A stretch of 64,000 bases of DNA from Gordionus sp. m RMFG-2023 (GCF_954871325.1 NC_088777.1:38975366-39039365); one strand, 5' to 3'. Counted from the stretch's first letter, positions 34,801 through 43,029 are shown. The notes: generated by a model from the sequence alone, not told the origin. Numbers and translations: made by a program.

Positions 34801-37800
34801 GTCTAGACCTTTGCTCCTTCTATGAGCAAAATTTTCAGGCTTGCATAATATTTTTCTGGATAAAAAACTGAGTTAGCCGTTTTTAAAAATCGGCTCAAAA
34901 CGAGCCGTTTAACAACACTACTACACATTATTTTTTTTATTCTAAACAGATATTTAGTATATTACAAATTGATACTATAAAAAATTTGTGTAAATAATAT
35001 TTTGAGAATATACTATATTAATTGTATTTATAAAAAAAAATAAAACTGATATTTTAATTAATAAAAAATATAACAGATATTATATAATAATGTATTTAAT
35101 CCTTAGCGTATTTATTCCATGGCAGGAAAACTTTAATTATATTATGTAATAGATACTATGAATGTTAGCTAGTGTTAACTTTCACCAAACATTATATTAA
35201 TCATAACTATATATAATCATTTTAACCCTATCTAATTGACGAATATAATAATTCATGTTTTATAAATTTTTAAAAAAAATACGGCCTGGCCTGGCCTGTC
35301 CCAGCCTGGGTATTTTAAAAAAAATTCAGGCCCGGCCCGGTTATATTTTGGGCCGGGCCGGGCCTGCAGGTCTCTGATTGGATGTATAACTTTTGAATGA
35401 AATACTTACAAATGATATTGATAACGAATTATATCCTCAACCAAAAGAAAAATTAAGATATCTCAAGTTTATATCTCTGATAAAAGCTGATTATAATTAT
35501 GTTTTTTTAACATTTATTATATACTATTTGTGTTGAGATACTGTGATGTAATTAAATTATAACCACATTTGTCATATTTAAAGTTCTATATTAAATTAAA
35601 TATAATAGATTCAAAGTTACTAAAGCCATTTTTAATTTATGCAATAATAATGTTTACCTGCTAAACAATTAGTTCCGTACTTGCCCAATTTACATTTATT
35701 CAGACTTTCTTCAGCTTGTGCTACAGTTAATACTAACATAAATATTTAAAACTTATTAATATTATAAGAAGTGTAAATTATTAAATTTAAACAAATAACG
35801 ATAATAAGAACATAATTGCTGTAATACTTAAATCAAAATTTCCTTTATATACTAGCAGGTAATTAATAATTATAAAATACACAAATCTCTAAATTAACTT
35901 TCAAGGTAAATTTATTCAATTCTTCCAAATTTCACAACTGCTGCAAGAAATTCTAATAGTTAATTATCTCAATAATTAAATTGATACCATTTAATTTCAG
36001 GACTGATCTTATCTCATTATAGACTAATGAAAATTTTTTAGATTTTATTCATATTCAGTTCGAAACATCATATAAAAAATAATTAAAAAATGTCAATACC
36101 CAAATTTTTATCGTTCTTTCAAACAACTTCTCATGCAAAACGAACATTTATCAAAAATATAATTCTTTATACTAAACTTAAAATTTTTTTATAAGTCAGC
36201 GGAATATCTATAAAACTATTTTTAAAAATTTTTAAATGAAATAATTTTGTGCATCAATAATATTGTATAAAAATATATTATAATAAACGAAACAACCTAT
36301 TTTTTAAAAAATAGAATATCTATAAACGTATAGAAAGTTGTGATTTTTTTTATAAAAAGAATTTTCAAATAGAAAAGAGTACTCAAATATACTTAATTTT
36401 CATGTATAAGTACAATTTTGCTAAGATTTAAAAAGTAATATAGAATCAAATTTATTTAATGAAGGAGATTAAGAATGACGTTAACTAATTTTCTTTTCTA
36501 AAATAATCATCATTGTGTCATCTTGAAACGCTAATAAGAAATATGTTCATTGATATAAAAATATTAATTAAAAAATGTAAATCGCACATGCATGATTAGT
36601 TGAAACTTATCGCACATGAATAATTAGTTGAAACTTTCTCAAATACTTTTTGATGAAATTATTTCATAGTATTTTTTTTCTCCTTTTAAATTTAAGTATC
36701 AGCTCAAGATTGTGAAGGATATTTTTATCATGTAAAAGAATATATAAATCCTTGCTTACATATGACGCTCATATCTTTTTCCATTTAACTATTAATTGTT
36801 TAGCTATATATTTTTTTAAATTTTTTCGATTATTTTATAATATTCTTCTATGCAATACCATTGATGCACAAATTTTAAGCAAATAAATTTATTTATAATT
36901 TTTTAATGAATAAATTATAAGTTTAAGTAAAAAAATTTTTAAATAAAAAATGTTCGTTTTGATTGAGAATTTGCCCAAAACAACGATATAATATGGATTT
37001 TGACATTTTATTATTATTTTTTATACGGGGATCGAATTGAATGAGAACAAAACATAAAAAATGTCTTTCCGTATTTTGTGTTTTCATAATAAGAGTTTCT
37101 GTTCAAAAACAACGGCAATCCCTGTTATTTAAAAAAAACATGCCAAAATATAATTTAAATAAACTAAAAAATATTCATTTCCTTGAGAGAAAAATATCTT
37201 TCAAAAATCGAATAAAAAGAAAAGAATAAACAAATTTTGATTGAATTATAGTTTTTTCACAATTTATTTTTTAATATAATAATAATAATCAAATAGATCT
37301 TTTAACGTTAATTCAGCTGTTAAAAATAAAATTATTTATATTATGAGAATATAACAATGTATATTAATTTTTCAATCTTAAAATTATTTGTGGCGATATT
37401 TAAAATTAAATGCCTAAAATTATTTGATTTTCTTTATTGTGATAAGTTTTAATTGTCTTCCAAAAACTTTAAATTTCAATAAAGATAATAATTTTACACA
37501 GGGTTGTGCAGACCGGTTAAATACGTTTCGGTCAATTGACCGATATTTGACAGGTCAAATTCAAATATATGTTTTTTTAAGTCAATATTAACTTTATTTT
37601 AAATATAATATAAAATTAATCTATAATATTAATTTTTTAAATTCATTTTAATTGAATAACTAACGTTTAGCTCTCTGTAGCAGAGTCTTGTTCTGACTCA
37701 TCAATATTATCATTTTCTTTAATATTTTTTAATCAATTTTCCTGATGCCGAGATCTTTCGATTTATATTTTCAAAAGAATTTTACCAAATCGACATATTT

Positions 37801-38436
37801 CTTTAGAAGAACTAGGAATTGTTAGTCTCTTAATGGGCATGATGGCAAGGTTTAATCAATTAACTTGAGGTCGGAATTGATTGTTTCTTGTGAAAATTAG
37901 TGTTTTCCACATAATTCGCTATTAAACATGCTGATTTTGCTTTTGAAATTAATTATATTACTTAAAATATTTTGGTCATCACAACCTTGTAAAAGGGCTA
38001 ATTCTTGAATTATTTCATATACTTCATTGAATTCACGACTGGTGAGATGCTCCTCTTGATATTGGTAATAAGCAACATTGTGATCACATGTATTTATATC
38101 GTTTTGTTTTAAACATATTTTTAATATTTTTTTCTTTAGATTTTTTTAGAGTATTTGACCAGGTCAAATATTCCTTCGGTCAATTGACCGACTTGCCAAC
38201 CCTGATTTTACATCATGTATATTACCTTTATAGAAATTATAATTTTAACAATTTAAAACCTTATTAAATTCCAGTTCCAGGATAAAGGGCGATATTTTAA
38301 GGTAAATAATTAAATAAATACATTTATATCTAGTTTTAAAAATATTAAAATTAGATAAATTATTATATAGAGGGTTTATGTGAATTAAAAGTATCTTACC
38401 AATTGTATACATCAGAAAAATCGAGATATTCTTCAT
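19668..38436 (-). CDS. Secreted multi-EGF-module protein gene (exon model)
   Basis: Nine minus-strand exons can be supported: a signal-peptide exon (38,400-38,436), a short cysteine exon (35,658-35,720) and seven EGF-like module exons (27,608-27,703; 27,455-27,541; 24,169-24,264; 20,214-20,300; 20,063-20,158; 19,867-19,971; 19,668-19,810). Every internal exon is flanked by AG and GT, begins and ends in phase 1, and has a length divisible by three (63, 96, 87, 96, 87, 96 and 105 nt), the classic 1-1 symmetric exon organisation of extracellular modules. Introns are tiny (55-91 bp) inside clusters and kilobases long where transposons sit. The module pattern C-x-C-(n)-C-x-x-x-G-x-C-x-C-x-x-G-Y-Y-G-x-x-C is like MEGF/laminin-type EGF modules. 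No membrane segment was found, so a secreted product is inferred. Splicing is unproven and more exons may be missed. Confidence 0.7.
19867..19971 (-). CDS. EGF-like module exon, 105 nt
   Basis: Acceptor ATAATAG, donor A/GTAATA, phase 1-1. It encodes ECPNDCQNSFSHNSC then SLDDGRCLCRDNYYGLKCEK: six cysteines with the G-R-C-x-C and Y-Y-G-x-x-C end of MEGF-type modules. Confidence 0.75.
20063..20158 (-). CDS. EGF-like module exon, 96 nt
   Basis: Acceptor AAAATAG, donor G/GTATAT, phase 1-1. It encodes ECSCNKNNSKLPCDYEGRC then TCKMGYYGQKCYS, with all six cysteines and the G-Y-Y-G-x-x-C end. Separated from the preceding exon by a 55-bp intron. Confidence 0.8.
20214..20300 (-). CDS. EGF-like module exon, 87 nt
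   Basis: Acceptor TTTATAG, donor G/GTTTTT, phase 1-1. It encodes ESLCLENQFCDTDGSC then RCKGWKYRPKCDR, a shorter module with C-x5-C-x5-C-x-C-x8-C spacing. Confidence 0.7.
20310..21611. other. Unassigned AT-rich DNA
   Basis: Intronic by the gene model. There is a G tract at about 20,521. At about 21,360-21,590 a less AT-rich patch contains GTATAAATAG and GAATAAAGAATC, a promoter-plus-polyadenylation-like pair that could be an LTR fragment. No partner was found. Confidence 0.35.
22021..22370. repeat. Direct duplication, period about 197 bp
   Basis: The block TGGAAATGATTATGATCAAA at 22,021 to ACACATAAATATTA is repeated from 22,218 with few changes; a third partial start lies at 21,960. It lies in the leader of the LTR element and contains no coding frame. 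Confidence 0.85.
22472..22792 (+). pseudogene. Gag-like fragment in the short LTR element
   Basis: Fossil. A 106-residue ORF rich in Asn/Lys, with LLTINLPDNIFNLVRAIS and SPDALLKRLNLIYKN, has the helical, PD-x-x-x-L-L-K-R-L flavour of gypsy-type Gag N-terminal regions. Sequence just upstream (from 22,371) has the same character. The assignment rests on position behind the leader and general appearance only; no zinc knuckle or protease is visible. Confidence 0.4.
24169..24264 (-). CDS. EGF-like module exon, degenerate, 96 nt
   Basis: Acceptor CTTATAAG, donor A/GTAATA, phase 1-1. It encodes DCKCDIRTSSGCDHAGKC then LCKVIPDNNQTLTL. The first five cysteines fit the module but the last G-Y-x-G-x-x-C half is replaced, so the exon may be decaying or the module is atypical. 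Stands alone between large introns. Confidence 0.55.
24265..25398. other. Intronic unassigned DNA
   Basis: No gene. A patch at 25,080-25,200 with repeated GGGTTCAGG words (minus strand) resembles the patch at 48.8-48.9 kb and may be a worn transposon end. Confidence 0.4.
25399..26245 (-). pseudogene. hAT transposase relic, inverted copy of the 3.3 kb relic
   Basis: Minus-strand sequence aligns by eye with 3,345-4,020 over its whole length, including the poly-C/G tract (3,618 versus 25,979), TTAGCTGCAGAAG, and the ATCATCATTGGGG / GGCTTCTTG block. It encodes LQSLAFNSFLLKFKQK, matching QNLSFNSFMLKFKNK of the other copy, and KMVLLELLLDLNMETLYHEM. Both copies are broken by stops and shifts. Neither shows a full catalytic region. 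It lies in an intron of the EGF-module gene. Confidence 0.6.
26250..27454. other. Intronic unassigned DNA
   Basis: No gene recognised. A C-rich tract at about 27,040 (CCCCTCCCCCCACAC) beside GTCATGACCCTGC may be a worn hAT-type end. Confidence 0.35.
27455..27541 (-). CDS. EGF-like module exon, 87 nt
   Basis: Acceptor ATAAAAG, donor G/GTACAA, phase 1-1. It encodes ECEKCPSNKCHFWGDC then ICEDFKYGKDCEK, with six cysteines and the Y-G-x-x-C end. Confidence 0.7.
27608..27703 (-). CDS. EGF-like module exon, laminin-type start, 96 nt
   Basis: Acceptor AACCAAG, donor A/GTAGAA, phase 1-1. It encodes DCECNPMGSTGKCNFYGQC then DCLDGYWHYKCNK; the C-x-C-N-P-x-G-S start is characteristic of laminin-type EGF modules. 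A 66-bp intron separates it from the next exon. Confidence 0.75.
27720..31550. other. Large intron, mostly unassigned
   Basis: No exon found. Notable pieces: about 29,700-29,760, where GGCTATGAGAATAGCTGATA resembles the minus strand at 62.5 kb inside a hAT element; a hAT-like end at 29,998 (CAGTGGTGTTACTAG inward); a C-tract end at about 31,000-31,035 reading inward CAGGCGTGCGCAAATATTCG; G tract at 29,426; and a less AT-rich patch at 30,420-30,620 without coding frame. Confidence 0.45.
31551..32254 (-). mobile_element. hAT-derived element, copy 2
   Basis: Aligns along its length with the 706-bp element at 37,499-38,204 (shared blocks GGCAGAGTCTTGTTCT, GTTGCCGAGATCTTT, CATTGTGATC, CGGTCAATTGACCGACTTGCC). 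Here the outermost CAACCCTG is worn to CAATCATG and the left terminus is lost, so this copy is older or more damaged. The minus strand carries remnants resembling a hAT C terminus (a P-S-S-x-S-S-x-E-R-N-W-S-like string). Confidence 0.7.
32327..32613 (-). mobile_element. Two Helitron-like 3' ends
   Basis: On the minus strand CCCGTCATTCTTGAGGG (32,339-32,355) is followed after eight bases by CTAG at 32,327-32,330. A second palindrome, CCCGTCTTTTTTGACGGG (32,596-32,613, minus), follows CTCATTCC exactly as in the Helitron at 47.8 kb and is followed by CTAA. Both look like 3' termini of small, non-autonomous Helitrons; their 5' ends were not found. Confidence 0.5.
32640..33687. other. Intronic unassigned DNA with a diffuse repeat
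   Basis: No gene. Phrases such as TTTTGAAAAAATTTCCCCAA occur several times with spacer and recur at 43.66-43.92 kb in inverted sense, so this is a diverged dispersed repeat of unknown type. Confidence 0.4.
33688..33790. repeat. Palindrome of RTE LINE 3' ends
   Basis: The left arm TTTAGCTTTCACCTTTTCTG onward is the complement of the last ~50 bases of the LINE at 60.0 kb (GGAGAGAGATG...AAAAGGTGAAAGC). The right arm GGAGAGAGATATTGAAGG to AAAAGGTGAATAAA is the same 3' end in sense orientation. The two arms therefore point their 3' ends outward with only about ten bases between them. Both share changes against the long copy (GATATTGAAG), suggesting a common source. Confidence 0.9.
33818..34048 (+). 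mobile_element. tRNA-derived SINE
   Basis: The head GCCGGGGTGGCCTAGTGGGT has an RNA polymerase III A box (TGGCCTAGTGGG, 33,825-33,836) and a B box GGTTCAATTCT (33,869-33,879) preceded by GGTTCCA, a spacing like that of tRNA genes. It cannot fold as a proper tRNA: the anticodon region is eroded and there is no closing acceptor. About 160 bp of unrelated body follow, including GATGACGCCCTGGTCACACC, ending in ATAAACAAATGAAGGATAC and an A run at about 34,043. No obvious target duplication. It starts about 28 bp right of the LINE 3'-end palindrome. Confidence 0.8.
34165..34310. repeat. GGCC-rich / poly-T module, copy 1
   Basis: CCCGG-type words (CAGCCCGGACTAGCC, CAACCCGGCCTG, CGGCCCGGCTCG, CGGGCCGAGC) alternate with A/T runs of 10-20 bases, ending GGACCTATGCTCTC. 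The right end resembles the GGCCTGCAGGTCTCTG end of copy 2, i.e. a worn terminal repeat. Confidence 0.6.
35278..35373. repeat. GGCC-rich / poly-A module, copy 2
   Basis: CGGCCTGGCCTGGCCTG, then an AT run, CAGGCCCGGCCCGG, TTATATTTT and GGGCCGGGCCGGGCCTGCAG, ending GGTCTCTG. Read inward the end is CAGAGACCTGCAGGCCCGG, shared with 61,236 (CAGAGACCCGCAGGCCTGG), a hAT-type terminal repeat. Confidence 0.65.
35658..35720 (-). CDS. Second exon of EGF-module gene, 63 nt
   Basis: Acceptor AACTGTAG, donor G/GTAAAC, phase 1-1. After the phase base it encodes AQAEESLNKCKLGKYGTNCL. Joined by ordinary splicing to the hydrophobic exon at 38.4 kb, AQA/E would sit exactly where a signal peptidase site is expected. 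The L-G-K-Y-G-x-x-C string is a half-module. Confidence 0.65.
35750..37370. other. Intronic unassigned DNA
   Basis: No gene. A 27-bp direct duplication (ATCGCACATG...TTAGTTGAAACTT) lies at 36,580-36,637. The ORF at 37,041-37,229 (plus) is lysine-rich and low-complexity and not accepted. Confidence 0.4.
37499..38204 (-). mobile_element. 706-bp hAT element with 8-bp target duplication
   Basis: The ends are CAGGGTTGTGCAG and, inverted, CAGGGTTGGCAAG. The flanks are ATTTTACA at 37,491-37,498 and ATTTTACA at 38,205-38,212, a perfect 8-bp duplication, the hallmark of hAT insertion. Near each end sits CGGTCAATTGACCG, a palindrome. The minus strand retains remnants suggestive of a hAT C terminus but no open transposase, so it is non-autonomous. 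It interrupts the left half of a duplicated region whose other copy (53.6-54.3 kb) lacks it. Confidence 0.9.
38400..38436 (-). CDS. Signal-peptide first exon of the EGF-module gene
   Basis: ATG at 38,434-38,436, coding MKNISIFLMYTI, then donor G/GTAAGATAC in phase 1. The peptide is short, hydrophobic, with a Lys at position 2, as expected for a secretion signal whose cleavage site lies in the next exon. An almost identical exon is at 54,028-54,070 (MKNISIFLMYALLI). The start is the first ATG; an alternative ATG upstream in frame begins a lysine-rich stretch at 38,550 and is less likely. Confidence 0.65.
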
Positions 38437-39325
38437 GTTAGTTTTGGAAATTAAATTGAGATTTAAAAAATTTTTTTTTGATAATTTGTTGAAATTAAAA
38501 AAAAAATCTATGCTAATCTTAATTAGAAAAGTTAACAAGGGTAAGTTCAAACTACTAACCCTTAAATAATATAGATATCTATTATCAAGAAATATAAGGT
38601 TAATTAAAAATTTGCTTAACTCAGTAATATTATTATACTATTTTATTATAATAATTTTTTTAAGTAAAAGTTTAGATATCTGCTAGGGGTATTTGGATAT
38701 TATTTGGTATTATTTATGCTATATTATAATCATATAAATTTGAAAAAAAGTTGCTTAAATTTGTAATATTTAGTACGATATACTAAAGACAAAAAAAAAT
38801 AAATTATAAACCTCAATTTTATTAATTGTTATTTAAAATATCATTTTTGTACGTAGGGGTCAATTCTTGAAAACATATGTAACCTTCTTAAGCCTAACCT
38901 ACCTTTTATATATTAGTTAGGGGAGACCGGGGTAAAACGATAGGCATTTTGCATATTTACCATAAAAATTTTAAACAAGAGTCAAACACAACAAATTATA
39001 GATCAATGTGTAGCCTCATCTCTCTTCTACAAGATAAAAAAAAGTGTAGCCCTCTACCTATAATATCTTAGGAGCTATGATTAGTTATGTAAAACTACTC
39101 ATTTTCGCCATTTTACCCTGGGTACAGGGTAAAATTGATAAGCACTAGGGTAAAGTGGTTAAAATAATATTTGACACATATTTATTGTTTTATTTAACAA
39201 ATATTACAAATTTAAGATTTATTTATGATTTTTATTTAAAAACTAATCGATACAATAAGGACATGTAAAATAATTATCATAATTAGCACATTTAGAATGT
39301 GCCCATTCAAGGCACATTGTACATT

Positions 39326-39955
39326 TTAGCCATTCATCGCCCTCGCGACTATTTTTATAGTTTTTATTACAAATAACACATAAACAATTATTTTTTGATA
39401 TCTTTTTTTTCTCTGAATTAATAATTTTTTTTTATAAGGTGTAGATGTTAATATTTCTGAATTCTTTTTTTTAGATATTTTATCCGATGAAATATTGAAT
39501 AATTTTGGAATAGGTATTATAGATGAAGGATTGAATACTTTATTATAATTTTTTGAGCATGATGGTAACATATCATGATAAGGTTCATCAATATCATCTG
39601 GAACATTTTCGTTCAATAATATAGATAAATCACTATCATTATTTTGAGTCACTGTAAGATTTTGAGTCACTGTAAGATTTTGAGTCACTGTAAGATTTTG
39701 AGTCACTGTAAGATTTTGAATCACTGTAAGATTTTGAGTCACTCTAATATTTTCATCATTATTTTCAAATTCAATATTTGAGTTAGCATTTGAATTATTA
39801 CAGCAGATATAATCTTGTTCTGTAAATATATTTGGGTTTAAAGGAAATATGCCACATGCTAAGAATCCATTTAATATATTATTTGATGTCACTGCCCTTG
39901 GTATTTCATTTTTTAACACTCCTGGAATATCATAAATCTGAAATTGTTGCCCCAC
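39326..39955 (-). pseudogene. Pogo-type transposase, C-terminal part, 209 aa
   Basis: Residues about 10-50 read VLKNEIPRAVTSNNILNGFL followed by ACGIFPLNPNIFTEQDYI, matching the conserved pogo/Tigger block x-A-x-T-x-x-N-I-x-x-G-F-x-x-x-G-I-x-P-F-N-P-x-I-F-x-E-x-D-F that follows the DDE core. After it come six NLTVTQ repeats and a basic tail. The start methionine is only the first in the open frame, since the catalytic part is missing. It keeps an open frame for 209 codons, so the deletion is probably recent. Confidence 0.8.
39641..39748. repeat. 18-bp tandem array inside transposase frame
   Basis: ATTTTGAGTCACTGTAAG is repeated six times head to tail, encoding on the minus strand a six-residue NLTVTQ repeat without breaking the frame. 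Confidence 0.95.
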
Positions 39956-39965
39956 ATGATTTTTA

Positions 39966-40200
39966 GATTGAGCATTATTAAAATTATGAAATACAATATA
40001 ATTTCAATTGAGCATTTTTATTAAAGTCACCAAATTAATAATATTTAGAATTAAAATTATGAAATACAATATAATTTCAATTGAGCATTTTTATTAAAGT
40101 TACCAAATTAATATTGATATTTAGATTGAGCATTATTAAAATTATGAAATACAATATAATTTCAATTGAGCATTTTTATTAATATGAAATACAATATAAT
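39966..40200. repeat. Direct repeats of about 70-85 bp replacing the transposase core
   Basis: The block AAATTATGAAATACAATATA then ATTTCAATTGAGCATTTTTA occurs three times between the N- and C-terminal transposase parts. It probably arose during gap repair that deleted the DDE core (inference). Confidence 0.85.
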
Positions 40201-40480
40201 ACAAACAATATAATTTAATTACTTGTTTAGGCGTTAATCCCATAAATGACCTACTTGCTTCTAATATGTAGTCACACAATCTAGATTCTTCTTCATTTGT
40301 AAATATTTGTTTATGATGATCTGAACTTTTAATACCAATTTTACATCTCCTTCTCAACGTTGTATAATTTTTTAGCAGACAAATTTAATGAAGTATTATT
40401 TGTTATTTTATATTTTATGGCTTCATTTATTATATTTACATCTCTGTATATGGTTTTTCTTTTATAATTTCTCATTATTT
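40142..40480 (-). pseudogene. Pogo-type transposase, N-terminal DNA-binding part
   Basis: From about 40,475 the minus strand begins MRNYKRKT, the usual pogo start, followed by a psq-type region (LSAKKLYN). In another frame from about 40,370 it reads LRRRCKIGIKSSDHHKQIFT and then EEESRLCDYILEASRSFMGL, a CENP-B-like helix-turn-helix. One frame shift separates the two parts. DNA binding to the terminal repeats is its family role. Confidence 0.7.
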
Positions 40481-40940
40481 GATTGATACAATAAAAATTA
40501 TAATAAATGAATTAATGAAAAATTAATGTGAATAATTTTATATTTTAACCGTTTTACCCATAACAGCTTTACCCCTAGGTGACATATATTATAAATATCG
40601 TTATTGCGTGACTTCTAATATAGCTAAAGATGTCAGATAAATTTTATTTTATAGCTAATACATTAAGGAACATGTGTGCCAAATTTTGAATCCTGAGGAT
40701 ATGTAAATTTTACTAAAAGCAAAATATACTAGAGAATGATTTTTATATTTTTTGGGTAAAAAACAGTTTTTTGACAAAATATATAAAACCAGGTAAGTTT
40801 TTTAAAAGATGAACATAGGTAAGAAATTAGATATAAAAATACATCTTCACACCAAATTTAAGGTCTTTATACTCAATGTTTAAAAAGTTATTCGCGTTAA
40901 CATTGTTACCCCGTCAACCGCTTTACCCCGGTCTCCCCTA

Positions 40941-41530
40941 CATTTTTTTCGTCTAATGTCATTTATATCATAGGTAGCAATTCCCAGCTTGAATCATCTT
41001 ACCAAAAACACTTTAATCTGTCTCCTCAAAAAAACAAAAGTGCTAATTTAAATCCTTTTTGGAAAATATTTTCATCTTTTAATTATGACCGGTCCGGATT
41101 TTCAAAATTATATCATTTTTTGCCCTGACCGACATCTCTGCCTTAAATAAATCTAAATCTGAAATTTTTATTTAAATTTATCCCTCGAAATTTAAAGGTT
41201 TCAAGTAATTAAAGGAAAATTAAATAAATTATAGTATGCCTTAAAACATTTTTCTCAGCTTTTAGATATTTATGGGAAATAACTTTAAAGGCTTAACATG
41301 ACTGTAGGAAATTTTACAAGAATATTTTCGAATTATTTTCGAATCTGGTTGATATAGCCGAGACAAAAAAATTATATTCTAAATTAATTAATTATATTTT
41401 TATTTCAATAGTTATCTCTTCTCTTAAACTTATGTCAGCCGTAAGTTTTTTTAAAAAATAACGCGGCAAAAATCAAAAACATTATTCAAAACTGTAATAT
41501 ATTATTTTTAATATTTCAATGATACTATAT
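40941..41530. other. Unassigned AT-rich DNA
   Basis: No gene or repeat recognised. Confidence 0.35.
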
Positions 41531-41801
41531 TTCGGGATTTAAATCTACTGGAATTCCTTCTAACCTTGTGTCGACTGAACCTTGCAACACAAATGGTAAA
41601 CTTCTTAATGGACCATCCACACCTAATAGAGAACGATGTGTTCCTAACTTAGAAGTTTTCTGTTCAAATCCACTCGCACCCTCCAACCTAAACGATAATG
41701 CTATAGCCGACGCAGAACGAAATAAATTTACCAAATATGATTATACTTTGTCTTATATCAATGTATTCTTACCAAATACGCTAACTTCCACTCACGCATA
41801 G
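41531..41801 (+). CDS. Unrecognised open frame, possibly a gene fragment
   Basis: From about 41,531 the frame is open to a stop at 41,799 with balanced, non-repetitive composition (GFKSTGIPSNLVSTEPCNTN, LLNGPSTPNRERCVPNLEVF), unlike the surrounding AT-rich noise. It is notably less AT-rich and uses C at third positions. No domain recognised. Just upstream is CTATATTTCG without a clear acceptor. It could be an exon remnant or a piece of a mobile element. Confidence 0.3.
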
Positions 41802-41809
41802 CCTTTTTT

Positions 41810-42380
41810 AAGGATTTAGGTCACATTATAACAAAAACCGATAATGGAGACGAAGACTTTTACCAGAGTTACAATTAATATTATCTGAGCTAACTATAAG
41901 AGTTTATCCGTTGATGGATAAAATATAATTAGTGGATAGATTCTTAATTTACTTCGCACCATCTCCTAATATCCAACAAAACCGTTATCTCATCATATTA
42001 TCTAAGCTTAAGATTCTCGAAAAATCGAGCTCATAAAAATCATACTTAATTGCTTTTTAGTATAGGCTAAATGTATTTGAACTAGGACCCCCTATTTTGA
42101 TTTGTATTGTATTATAGTATTAGGTGGCATTAAAATTTTTCGTTAGTTTTTAATTTTTTTCTGCTTTTTTCGCATTTTATTTTATTTTAAAATTAATATT
42201 AATGAAATTTAAAATGTAATTATAATTATTTTTATTATATTATAATAAAGGATTTAAACTCTTTATTATAAGATAAAAGGAAATACAACTATTAATGTCT
42301 ATTCATTTATTATTGAATATATCTGAGAATATAATTTTTTATAAGTTATTTATAGAATAAGAAAATGAACCTCGCTATTT
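41810..42380. other. Unassigned
   Basis: No supported gene; composition falls back to AT-rich background after about 42,000. Confidence 0.35.
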
Positions 42381-42385
42381 TTACC

Positions 42386-42440
42386 TAAGCATTTGCAGTT
42401 TACCTTGTCATTTGCAGTTTACCTTAGCATTTGTAGTTTA
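42386..42440. repeat. Short 19-bp tandem repeat, three units
   Basis: GCATTTGCAGTTTACCTT, TCATTTGCAGTTTACCTT and GCATTTGTAGTTTAG follow each other; a related inverted phrase is at about 11,870. Confidence 0.85.
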
Positions 42441-42683
42441 GTCAAACCGTAAAATAACCTATTACTTTGTCGATTGATTTTTTATTATTTCTTTTATTTT
42501 ATATTATAATATTATCTATTAACTTAATAGTTTCTTTTATTATCTATATTATAATTTTCCGATGTCCTAACTACGTCATCGTGACGTCATGTCATCGGTA
42601 CGTATTTATTTTTATTTTTTTTATTTGTTGATTTTATTTATTTATTTTATACAAACAGATGATCCTATCAATTTTTAGAGATG

Positions 42684-42885
42684 ATTACTTTTAGCGATTT
42701 AGAGCTATAAATAATACTGCTTGGACGATGGTTCAACAAGTTAATCATTTTCCTTGAATTTATTTTTAAATATATTATATTTTTTATTATTTTTAGCGAT
42801 TATTACTTTTAGCGAATTAGAACTATAAATAATACTGATTGGACGATGGTTCAACAAGATCATCATTTTCCTTGAATTCCTGAAA
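42684..42885. repeat. Tandem duplication of about 117 bp
   Basis: ATTACTTTTAGCGATTTAGA to GGACGATGGTTCAACAAG and CATTTTCCTTGAATT is repeated with minor changes directly to the right. Confidence 0.85.
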
Positions 42886-43029
42886 TCGGAGTGCCAGTTA
42901 TTTAAAAAAATTCTCTAAATAAGGGCACTCTAAAACAGACTAAATCAAAGTTTCCTTTTCACTGATTTCATAAGTTAAATTTTAGAAGAAGTAAGATTAT
43001 TAAATTAAGCTAAATTCTTTTTTAAAAAA

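Larger units (their letters stand above)
37371..38650. repeat. Segmental duplicate A (partner 53,640-54,260)
   Basis: Excluding the inserted hAT element, blocks such as TTAAATGCCTAAAATTATTT, TTGTGATAAGTTTTAATTG, AAAACCTTATTAAATTCC and the signal-peptide exon align in order with 53,640-54,260. The duplication spans the first exon and its upstream side, so it represents duplicated genes. Confidence 0.7.
38920..40938 (-). mobile_element. Pogo-like DNA transposon, internally deleted
   Basis: The 17-bp ends GGGGAGACCGGGGTAAA are perfect inverted repeats and are flanked by TA on both sides (38,918-38,919 and 40,939-40,940), the target duplication of Tc1/mariner/pogo elements. On the minus strand the right part encodes the N-terminal helix-turn-helix region and the left part the C-terminal region of a pogo-type transposase; the DDE catalytic core between them is absent and replaced by AT-rich repeats. 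The element is therefore non-autonomous. The perfect ends suggest relatively recent movement. Confidence 0.9.

Noticed and set aside
38245-38550. 101-residue minus ORF spanning the signal exon
   Set aside because: The N-terminal part is poly-Lys/Asn/Phe noise and the paralogue is not open over the same stretch; only the MKNISIFLMYTI exon with its donor is conserved. A weakly conserved I-x-P-x-I string at about 38,285 and 53,860 could be another exon but the acceptor is not conserved.
41525-41734. 69-residue minus ORF
   Set aside because: Overlaps the plus-strand open frame at 41,531-41,801 and neither is recognised; the plus frame is longer and better composed.
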